Shown: piece by piece, positions 57,597 to 64,000 of the stretch | How the letters are laid out: each line of letters begins with the position of its first letter | Numbering within the stretch: position 1 is the stretch's first letter | NCBI RefSeq assembly: GCF_029360585.1 | Contig: NZ_JAQZSJ010000002.1 | Span: forward strand, 496,001 to 560,000 | DNA: 64,000 nucleotides | From: Cohnella caldifontis | GTDB lineage: Bacteria; Bacillota; Bacilli; Paenibacillales; Paenibacillaceae | Reading direction: 5' to 3' | Notes under the pieces: generated by a model | Seen by the model: only the letters and a program-made list of their open reading frames with translations | Databases searched by the model: none | What the model was told of the DNA's origin: nothing | Program-made: the position numbers and the translations under genes

Positions 57597-57961
57597 CTTT
57601 CGGTTCCCCCTTCCTAGGAATAAAATGTGAAGCTGATTTCATCCGCTAGGACCTACGTCATTCACTTCTCGAGGGAATTTGCTCTCCATCGCATTCCGTT
57701 CCTGAGTGAATCCTGGTTCCTATTGTGTTTTCAACGAAAATAAAAATAACATCTATCCGGGTGAAATGCAACTGTTTTTTTCGGGCCGGAGGATGTCTGT
57801 CCAAGCCGCGCCGGGCTTGGGATTTCGCGGTTTCTGCAAATCGCTTTCCGCGAAAGCCCCGCGGGGCGCGATTTCGGCTTCCGTTGCCCCCTGCCGAAGG
57901 AGAAACAAAAAAGGAACCGCGCTCGGCGGTTCCCGCGAATCCGGGAAAAAATGGGCCTTGA
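57597..57961. other. Gene-free interval upstream of speD
   Basis: 365 bp with no supported gene. It includes the terminator of the gene at 57962-58552 (57905-57934) and an AT-richer segment (57720-57780) that probably holds the speD promoter, though no clear -35/-10 pair stands out. Confidence 0.55.
57905..57934 (-). terminator. Terminator after the unassigned gene
   Basis: Arms GGAACCG and CGGTTCC (about 57913-57932) are followed on minus by TTTTTTGTTT. Confidence 0.88.
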
Positions 57962-58552
57962 TCAGGCCTCCAAAATAAACAGCAGACGGCTGTGATCTTG
58001 AAGGCGCTGATCGATGTCGCGCAGCTCGTTTTCGTCGGACGAGCGGTTGCGCAAGTCCAGCAGCTCGTTGACGGACTGCCGAAGTCCGGCGATTTCCTCC
58101 TCGACGGCGCGAAGCTTGAATTGGGCTTCCAACCGGCCCAGCGCGTTTCGGTATTCGTAGACGATCCGGCATTCGCTGTCCTTGCATTCCGCGATGCGGA
58201 CAACGGCGCCGCGCTGATAGTGGTAGACCATCGTAAATCCTTGATAAATCCGGTTGACGACGGCGTCTCCTTTAAAGGAAGATACCAATTTGCGCAGCGC
58301 GTTCGTCAGTTTCGGCCGGACGACGCGGCAGGTCAGGCGGCAGCGATATAGTCCGCCGGCGCGCTCGAACGTGAGGCGGATCGATTCGCCCCCGGCTTCC
58401 TCTTCCAGAACGAGCTCTTGGTTTCCGTTGTCCATCACGAACACCTGCAGCTTGAGCTGCTGGGCATTGCACAGGGCGATTAGCTTTGGCATTTCGGCTT
58501 CCGGTAACGTCAAAACGGCGTTGACATATTCCGTGGCGATCCTGCCAGCCAT
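57962..58552 (-). CDS. Unrecognised 196-residue protein with C-terminal coiled coil
   Basis: I do not recognise the family. It has no signal peptide or membrane helix. The N-terminal part is a mixed alpha/beta segment (MAGRIATEYVNAVLTLPEAE, LKLQVFVMDNGNQELVLEEE). The C-terminal 55 residues are strongly helical with heptad-like leucines (RAVEEEIAGLRQSVNELLDL, DENELRDIDQRLQDHSRLLF). The ATG at 58552 has GAGGAG upstream. It lies between engB and speD with its own terminator. Codon use looks like that of its neighbours, so recent transfer is not suggested. Confidence 0.85.
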   Translation of the reverse strand: MAGRIATEYVNAVLTLPEAEMPKLIALCNAQQLKLQVFVMDNGNQELVLEEEAGGESIRLTFERAGGLYRCRLTCRVVRPKLTNALRKLVSSFKGDAVVNRIYQGFTMVYHYQRGAVVRIAECKDSECRIVYEYRNALGRLEAQFKLRAVEEEIAGLRQSVNELLDLRNRSSDENELRDIDQRLQDHSRLLFILEA

Positions 58553-58711
58553 AAAAAATCTCCTCAATTCCCTTTGTGTTGCACGAATGTATTGCGAGGT
58601 ATAACCTTCTTCTATTATAAAAGAATGCCGCTGCGGTTTCTCACCGCCGGCCCGTGATTTTCCCGCAAAAAACCCGTAAAAAACGATTCCTCCCGGCTTC
58701 CGCCCGGGATT

Positions 58712-59365
58712 TTACCCGTTATTCTCGGTTTCCTGCCCGACTTTGGGGGGTTCGGAGGGGGGACGATCGAAGATTTCGGCCTCTTGCTCGATCAGGCTCC
58801 ATAAATCCTCGCGTCCTTGCCCGGTCTCCGACGAAAAAACAATGAGCGGAAAATGGCCGGGCATGCCCAGCTCTTGGCGGATGACCTTGGCATGCTGCGG
58901 GATGCGGCCCCGCGAAATTTTATCCGCCTTCGTCGCCACGACGCACATCGGGATGCCGTAATGGGACAGCCATTCGAACATGTTGCGGTCGTCGGCCGAA
59001 GGGGGATGCCGCAGGTCCACCAGCTGGAGCACGAGCTTCAGCGTTTTGCGCCCTCGAAGATACCGCTCGGCCAACTTGCCCCAAGCCTCCCGCTGGCTCT
59101 TGGACACCCTGGCGTAGCCGTATCCCGGGAAATCGACGAAATACAGGGAGCCGTCTATGCCGTTGACCTTGTAATAGTTAAGCGTCTGCGTTTTCCCGGG
59201 CTGCGAGCTGGTCCGCGCCAGGTTGCGGCGTTCCAGCATGCGGTTGATGAGCGACGATTTGCCTACGTTCGAGCGGCCGGCAAGGGCCACTTCCGGCAAT
59301 CCGTCTTCCGGAAATTGGCTCTCGCCGGCCGCGCTGATGATGAATTCGCTGGTTTTGATTTTCAT
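58712..59365 (-). CDS. engB: Ribosome-biogenesis GTPase EngB (YsxC/YihA)
   Basis: Essential GTPase for 50S assembly. The 217-residue protein has VALAGRSNVGKSSLIN (P-loop), VDFPGYGYARVSKSQREAWG (switch II) and CVVATKADKISRG. The ATG at 59365 has AAGGACG some 12 nt upstream. The C-terminal Ser/Pro tail (PPSEPPKVGQETENNG) is probably disordered. It lies downstream of lon, the B. subtilis order. Confidence 0.96.
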   Translation of the reverse strand: MKIKTSEFIISAAGESQFPEDGLPEVALAGRSNVGKSSLINRMLERRNLARTSSQPGKTQTLNYYKVNGIDGSLYFVDFPGYGYARVSKSQREAWGKLAERYLRGRKTLKLVLQLVDLRHPPSADDRNMFEWLSHYGIPMCVVATKADKISRGRIPQHAKVIRQELGMPGHFPLIVFSSETGQGREDLWSLIEQEAEIFDRPPSEPPKVGQETENNG

Positions 59366-59396
59366 GGGGCATCCGACGTCCTTTTCGAAAATGGCG

Positions 59397-61844
59397 TTAA
59401 TGCGTGCCGAGCGGGGGGCCGTCCTCGGTTTCCGTCTCCACCCCTCCCGGGATCGGAACGTCCGGACCGGACTTCCGGGCAACGGGATCGCTGCCGACGG
59501 GAGGAGGGGAAATGAGGATCGGGTCGGCCAGCGCGTGCACCAACACCTCGTCCATATGGGAGACGGGAATGAACGTCAAGTCCTCCCGCACGCTCTCCGG
59601 CACGTCCCGAAGATCCCTTTCGTTATCCTTCGGGATCAGCACTTTGCGAATGCCCGCGCGATGGGCGGCGAGCGATTTCTCCTTCAGCCCGCCGATCGGA
59701 AGCACCCGTCCCCGAAGCGTGATTTCCCCGGTCATGGCGACTTCCCGGGATACGGGACGGTTCGTCAGCGCCGAGATCAGCGCCGTCGCCATCGTGATCC
59801 CGGCGGATGGTCCGTCCTTCGGAATGGCGCCTTCGGGTATGTGGATGTGCACATCGGTTTTCTCATGGAAATCGGGCGCGATGCCGAGCTCGTTCACCCG
59901 GCTGCGGGTGTAGCTGAACGCCGCCTGGGCCGATTCCTTCATGACGTCGCCCAGCTGTCCCGTCAGCGTCAGCTTACCGCTGCCCGGCATGACGGACACC
60001 TCGATGACGAGCGTGTCGCCGCCGACCTCCGTCCAAGCCAAGCCCGTTACGGCGCCGATCTGGTCCTCCTGCTCCGCCATGCCGTACCGGAACCGCGGCG
60101 GTCCCAGAAACTCCTTGAGCTTGGGGATGTCGACGACGACCGGCGCGCTTTCCGGGTCCGCGACGATCGTCTTGGCCGATTTCCGGCAGACGGAGGCGAG
60201 CAGCTGCTCCATGTTCCGTACGCCGGATTCGCGCGTGTATTCGCGGATCAGGGACATCAAGGCGTCCGGCTGGAACTGAATCTGGTCCTCCCGCAGGCCG
60301 TGCTCGCGGATCTGCTTGGGCAGCAGATGCTGCTGGGCGATCTGCTGCTTCTCGAGCTCCGTATAGCCCGGGATGGTCAGCAGCTCCATGCGGTCGAGCA
60401 GCGGGCGCGGAATGTTGTGCACGACGTTGGCGGTCGTCACGAACAAGACATTGGACAGGTCGAACGGCATTTCGACGTAGTGGTCGCTGAACGTCGCGTT
60501 TTGCTCCGGATCCAGCACCTCGAGCAGCGCCGAGGCCGGATCCCCGCGGAAATCCATCGCCATTTTGTCGATTTCGTCCAGCAGGAACACCGGATTCAAG
60601 GTGCCGGCGTTGCGCATGCCTTGAATGACCCGTCCGGGCATGGCGCCGACGTAAGTCCGGCGATGCCCGCGGATTTCCGCTTCGTCTCGCACGCCGCCCA
60701 GGGAGATGCGGACGAATTCCCGGCCGAGCGACTTGGCGATCGAACGGGCGAGCGAGGTTTTGCCCACGCCCGGAGGGCCCACGAAGCACAGGATCGGCCC
60801 CTTCATCTTTTTGACCAGCTTCTGGACGGCCAAATATTCGAGCACCCGCTCCTTCGGCTTCTCCAGGCCGTAATGCTCTTCGTTCAGGATCCGCTCGGCT
60901 TCGGCGATGTCCAAGTGGTCTTCCGTCTGCTTGGTCCACGGAAGCGCCAGCAGCCATTCCACGTAGTTGCGGATGACGGCGCCTTCGGCGGACGAAGCGG
61001 GCATCTTCTCCAGCCGGTCGATTTCCTTCTCGACCTTGGCGGCGATTTTCTCCGGCAGGCCGGCCTCGGCCAATTGGGCGCGCAGTTCTTCGGCTTCTCC
61101 CGCGCGTCCTTCCTTCTCGCCGAGCTCTTTCTGGATCGCCTTCATCTGCTCGCGAAGGTAATACTCCTTCTGCGTCTTCTCCATCTGCTTCTTTACGCGC
61201 TGGCTGATTTTCCGTTCGAGCTCCAGCACTTCCCGTTCGTTATTGAGCAGATCGAGCAGCTTTTCCAGCCGTTCGCGGATGTCGGTCGTTTCCAGAATGT
61301 CCTGCTTGTCTTTGATTTTGAGCGACAGGTGGCTGGTGATGACGTCCGCGAGCCTGCCGGGCTCGTCGATGTCCGAGACCGCGGCCATCGTCTCGGGCGT
61401 CACTTTCTTGGACAAGCTGATGTAGTTTTCGAATTGGCCGAGAACGGCGCGCATGAGGGCGCCGAGCTCCGGGTCCCCTTCTCCCGTCTCCTGCAGCTCG
61501 CTCGCCAGCACTTCGTAGTACGATTCGTTCGGCAAGTATTGCCCGATCCTCGCCCGGACGACGCCTTCCACGAGCACCCGGATCGTCCCGTTGGGCAGCT
61601 TGAGCATCTGCCGGACTTTCGATATGGTGCCGACCCGGTAAATATCGTCCTGGGTCGGTTCTTCGATATTGACCTCCGATTGGGAACAAAGAAGGATCAT
61701 ATGATCCTCGATCATGCATTGTTCCAGCGCTTTGACCGATTTTTCCCGCCCGACGTCCAGGTGAAGCACCATGCTGGGATAGACGAGCAGCCCGCGCAGG
61801 GGCAGCAAGGGGATGGAACGGCTCTTCGGTTTGCCCGAACCCAT
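59397..61844 (-). CDS. lon: ATP-dependent protease LonA
   Basis: 815 residues. N-terminal LAN domain ([20 protein letters not shown]), AAA+ module with Walker [13 protein letters not shown] at about 356-367 and Walker [11 protein letters not shown], and a C-terminal Ser-Lys protease domain with [14 protein letters not shown] (catalytic Ser near 680) and the downstream catalytic Lys in [12 protein letters not shown]. The ATG at 61844 has GGAGGTG. It degrades damaged and regulatory proteins. It has its own promoter and a 130-nt leader with a duplicated hairpin unit. Confidence 0.98.
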   Translation of the reverse strand: MGSGKPKSRSIPLLPLRGLLVYPSMVLHLDVGREKSVKALEQCMIEDHMILLCSQSEVNIEEPTQDDIYRVGTISKVRQMLKLPNGTIRVLVEGVVRARIGQYLPNESYYEVLASELQETGEGDPELGALMRAVLGQFENYISLSKKVTPETMAAVSDIDEPGRLADVITSHLSLKIKDKQDILETTDIRERLEKLLDLLNNEREVLELERKISQRVKKQMEKTQKEYYLREQMKAIQKELGEKEGRAGEAEELRAQLAEAGLPEKIAAKVEKEIDRLEKMPASSAEGAVIRNYVEWLLALPWTKQTEDHLDIAEAERILNEEHYGLEKPKERVLEYLAVQKLVKKMKGPILCFVGPPGVGKTSLARSIAKSLGREFVRISLGGVRDEAEIRGHRRTYVGAMPGRVIQGMRNAGTLNPVFLLDEIDKMAMDFRGDPASALLEVLDPEQNATFSDHYVEMPFDLSNVLFVTTANVVHNIPRPLLDRMELLTIPGYTELEKQQIAQQHLLPKQIREHGLREDQIQFQPDALMSLIREYTRESGVRNMEQLLASVCRKSAKTIVADPESAPVVVDIPKLKEFLGPPRFRYGMAEQEDQIGAVTGLAWTEVGGDTLVIEVSVMPGSGKLTLTGQLGDVMKESAQAAFSYTRSRVNELGIAPDFHEKTDVHIHIPEGAIPKDGPSAGITMATALISALTNRPVSREVAMTGEITLRGRVLPIGGLKEKSLAAHRAGIRKVLIPKDNERDLRDVPESVREDLTFIPVSHMDEVLVHALADPILISPPPVGSDPVARKSGPDVPIPGGVETETEDGPPLGTH

Positions 61845-61875
61845 GTCCGGCACCTCCATACGAATCGGTTGTGGT

Positions 61876-61956
61876 AGGTTGCATGCCCGAGCAGTCGGCG
61901 GAGCCGACGACCAGGGCAGGTTGCTTGCCCGAGCAGTCGGCGGAGTCGACGACCTG
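61876..61956 (-). repeat. Two tandem 42-bp units in the lon leader
   Basis: Two near-identical copies start about 61876 and 61918 (42-bp period). On minus the first has GTCGGC and GCCGAC arms around a 3-nt loop; the second differs at one arm position. Both lie between the lon promoter and start codon. Confidence 0.8.
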
Positions 61957-61979
61957 GGAACGTAAGCCATGTTTCCGTC

Positions 61980-62008
61980 ATTGTACCAAATGTGACCGCC
62001 TGCCGCAA
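61980..62008 (-). promoter_or_regulatory. Sigma-A promoter of lon
   Basis: On minus, TTGCGG (62003-62008) and TACAAT (61980-61985) are separated by 17 bp, with TGG before the -10. No CtsR-type heat-shock operator was seen. Confidence 0.78.
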
Positions 62009-62131
62009 AATCGGCCGATGCCCCGCGAGGCGGCCGCCCCGGATAGGTTCCCCTTCCGCAGGGAGGAATTACTCGCCGCAACCGCCGAAAAGCGGTTCGC
62101 AGGAATCCGAACCGCACATTTTCCCAACGAC

Positions 62132-62178
62132 GAAAAGCCGCCCGGACCGAGTCTTTCCCTCTGGTCCAGGCGGCTTTC
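62132..62178 (-). terminator. Terminator after lonB
   Basis: Arms GCCGCC/GGCGGC and GGACC/GGTCC (62137-62174) are followed on minus by TTTTCGTCG. Confidence 0.82.
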
Positions 62179-62190
62179 CCATCAAACGGA

Positions 62191-63987
62191 TCAACCTTGA
62201 GCGGGCAACCCGGGTCCGGCCGGCAGCGGTTTGTCCCGCCGGTGTCCCGCTCCTTCCGCGCGCGCCGCCTCCGCGCCCGCGATGCCCGCATGCAGCACGG
62301 ACACCGCCGGCGCCGGGGAGAACGGCTCCGGAGCGGCCGCGGGCTCCGCCGTTGCGATTTCCGTTTCCAGCTTCACCTGACTGCCGAACACATGCGTGAA
62401 CACTTCCTCCATGCGATCCACGGGAATGACCCTCACGCCTTCAAGCCCCGCGAAAATTTCCTGCCAGTTCTCCTTCGGGATCAGCACGGTCTCGGCTCCG
62501 GATTGGAAAGCCGCCTCGACCTTGGCGATCACGCCGCCCACCGGCTTGACCCGTCCGTGAATGCTGATTTCCCCGGTCATCGCCAGCTTGTTGTCGACGG
62601 GCGTCTTCGTGATCGCGGAGGCGATCGCCACGGCCATGGCCACCCCGGCGGACGGGCCGTCCACGGGCGTTCCCCCCGGGAAATTGATGTGCAGATCGTA
62701 GTTTTCCGGGTGCAGCCCATGCCTCTTCAACACGGTCAGCACGTTGTCCACGGAGCCTTTCGCCATGCTTTTGCGCCGCAGCGTGCGCTGTCCGCCGCCC
62801 AGCTCTTCCTCGTCCACGACCCCCGTGATCGTGAATTGCCCCCGTCCGGCCTCCGCCGGAATGGCGGTCACTTCGATTTCCAGCAGCGCTCCCATGCTGG
62901 GTCCGTACACGGCCAAGCCGTTCACGAGACCGACCTGCGGCTCGGAAGGGATTTTCCGGTCCGGCCGCGGCGGCAGCTGGCTGCTGTTCACGACCCACTC
63001 CACGTCCGACGTGCCGAGCGTCGCGCGGTTCTCCGACAGCGCCAGACCGGCGGCCAGCTGGATGATGTTGACGGCCTCCCGGCCGTTCGTCGCGTAGCGC
63101 TTGACGACCTCCACCGCTTCCGGCTGCGGCTGGAACCCGATTTTCTGGATCGCGTTCTCGGCGATGCGGCCGATTTCATCCGGAAGCAGCGGACGGAAAT
63201 ACACTTCCATGCAGCGGCTGCGCAGCGCCGGGGAAATCTCGTTCGGAGACCGCGTCGTCGCCCCGACGAGCCGGAAGTCCGCGGGCAGCCCGTTTTGGAA
63301 AATATCGTGGATGTACATCGGGATATTCGGGTCTTCCGCATGGTAATAGGCGCTTTCCAGGAATACTTTGCGGTCCTCGAGCACCTTGAGCAGCTTGTTC
63401 ATTTGGATAGGATGGAGCTCGCCGATTTCGTCGATGAACAGAATGCCGCCGTGCGCCTTCGTCACGGCCCCGGGCTTCGGCTGCGGGATCCCCGCGACGC
63501 CCATCGCTCCCGCGCCCTGGTATATCGGATCGTGAACCGAACCGATCAGCGGGTCGGCGATGCCGCGTTCGTCGAACCGGGCGGTCGTCGCGTCGATCTC
63601 GGTGAACTTGGCGTCCTGGCGAAACGGAGAGAGCGGGTTCTTTTTGGCCTCCTCCAAAATGACGCGCGCCGCGGCGGTCTTCCCGACGCCGGGAGGCCCG
63701 TATACCAGAACATGCTGCGGGTTGCTGCTGCACAATGCGGCTTTGAGGGCGCGGATCCCCTCTTTCTGACCCACCAAATCGCCCATGGTCGCCGGACGGG
63801 TTTTCTCCGCGAGCGGCTTGGTCAGCGATATGGAACGCAGCTTGCGCAGCTTGTCCATCTCCTTGCGGGATTCGCGGTCCACCGCGCTTTTGTTCACTTT
63901 CTGGCTTCGGAGCAAGTTCCAGAAGTAAACGCCGATCACCACGGCAAAAAACACTTGGATCAGCATCAAAACCATGCTTAAACTCAT
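62191..63987 (-). CDS. lonB: ATP-dependent protease LonB
   Basis: LonB-type protease expressed in the forespore in B. subtilis. The 598-residue product has one N-terminal membrane helix ([20 protein letters not shown]), Walker [15 protein letters not shown], Walker [13 protein letters not shown] and a C-terminal protease domain with [15 protein letters not shown] and its lysine in [11 protein letters not shown] roughly 60-residue Ala/Pro-rich tail extends beyond the protease domain, longer than in B. subtilis. The ATG at 63987 has AGGAAGGG; its promoter is outside the window. Confidence 0.95.
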   Translation of the reverse strand: MSLSMVLMLIQVFFAVVIGVYFWNLLRSQKVNKSAVDRESRKEMDKLRKLRSISLTKPLAEKTRPATMGDLVGQKEGIRALKAALCSSNPQHVLVYGPPGVGKTAAARVILEEAKKNPLSPFRQDAKFTEIDATTARFDERGIADPLIGSVHDPIYQGAGAMGVAGIPQPKPGAVTKAHGGILFIDEIGELHPIQMNKLLKVLEDRKVFLESAYYHAEDPNIPMYIHDIFQNGLPADFRLVGATTRSPNEISPALRSRCMEVYFRPLLPDEIGRIAENAIQKIGFQPQPEAVEVVKRYATNGREAVNIIQLAAGLALSENRATLGTSDVEWVVNSSQLPPRPDRKIPSEPQVGLVNGLAVYGPSMGALLEIEVTAIPAEAGRGQFTITGVVDEEELGGGQRTLRRKSMAKGSVDNVLTVLKRHGLHPENYDLHINFPGGTPVDGPSAGVAMAVAIASAITKTPVDNKLAMTGEISIHGRVKPVGGVIAKVEAAFQSGAETVLIPKENWQEIFAGLEGVRVIPVDRMEEVFTHVFGSQVKLETEIATAEPAAAPEPFSPAPAVSVLHAGIAGAEAARAEGAGHRRDKPLPAGPGLPAQG

Positions 63988-64000
63988 TCGTTCCCTTCCT

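Noticed and set aside
61845..62291. Longer N-terminus for Lon
   Set aside because: The extension is low-complexity, covers the lon promoter and the hairpin repeats, and lacks a ribosome site. ATG 61844 has a strong one.

Overview
The window is GC-rich chromosomal DNA of an endospore-forming Firmicute, most likely Paenibacillaceae (Paenibacillus/Cohnella-like). Evidence: gene order matches the Bacillus subtilis secDF-ruv-safA, pheA-obg-rplU-spoIVF-min-mre-maf and folC-valS-spoVID-hem-engB-lon neighbourhoods. Sporulation genes are spread through it (spoVB, bofC, safA, spo0B, spoIVFA/FB, spoVID, comN-like). Split secD/secF, an RNase G gene beside spoIVFB and a CcsA-like hemX in the hem operon fit that family. 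No phage, insertion sequence, rRNA, tRNA or CRISPR array was found.

Layout. 1-6.2 kb: secF (cut by the edge), secD and comN on the minus strand; spoVB on plus with a candidate sigma-E promoter; a YetF-family gene on minus; two small membrane-protein genes on plus. 6.2-13.7 kb: one minus operon ruvC-ruvA-ruvB-DCC protein-SpoIID/LytB protein-queA-tgt-yajC. 13.8-16.8 kb: bofC and a repeat-rich safA. 17.2-21.9 kb: a five-gene amino-acid operon (ACT protein, hom, thrB, pheA, ilvE). 22.1-26.5 kb: an HD-GYP-like gene on plus, then rplU-prp-rpmA-spo0B-obgE. 26.6-39.1 kb: an arylamine acetyltransferase on plus, then rng, spoIVFB, spoIVFA, rodA, minD, minC, mreD, mreC, mreB, radC, maf, a DUF4321 protein and a SPOR protein. 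39.4-45.3 kb: murC, folC and valS with a T-box leader. 45.35-46.73 kb: a 1.4-kb tandem array of palindromes. 46.8-57.6 kb: spoVID, hemL, a Crp/Fnr regulator (plus), then hemA-hemX-precorrin-2 dehydrogenase-hemC-cobA/hemD-hemB and speD. 57.9-64 kb: an unrecognised gene, engB, lon and lonB.

Most of the window is housekeeping: protein export, recombination, queuosine, Asp-family and aromatic amino acids, ribosome assembly, cell shape and division, peptidoglycan, haem, and Lon proteolysis. Sporulation genes sit at their usual syntenic positions.

The most unusual signal is non-coding. Three intergenic regions (16.97-17.05, 39.18-39.39 and 45.35-46.73 kb) carry palindromes opening GTTAAG or GTTGAG, nearly all spaced exactly 52 bp. 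The palindromes differ in sequence between regions, but spacing and layout are kept. The largest array has 26 units in two sequence families. Fifty-two bp is about five helical turns, so a same-face protein-binding array is one testable reading. Secondary points: duplicated hairpin units in the ruvC and lon leaders, a probable AUA start for mreC, an HD-GYP protein lacking the catalytic Asp, and a 14-unit minisatellite inside safA.
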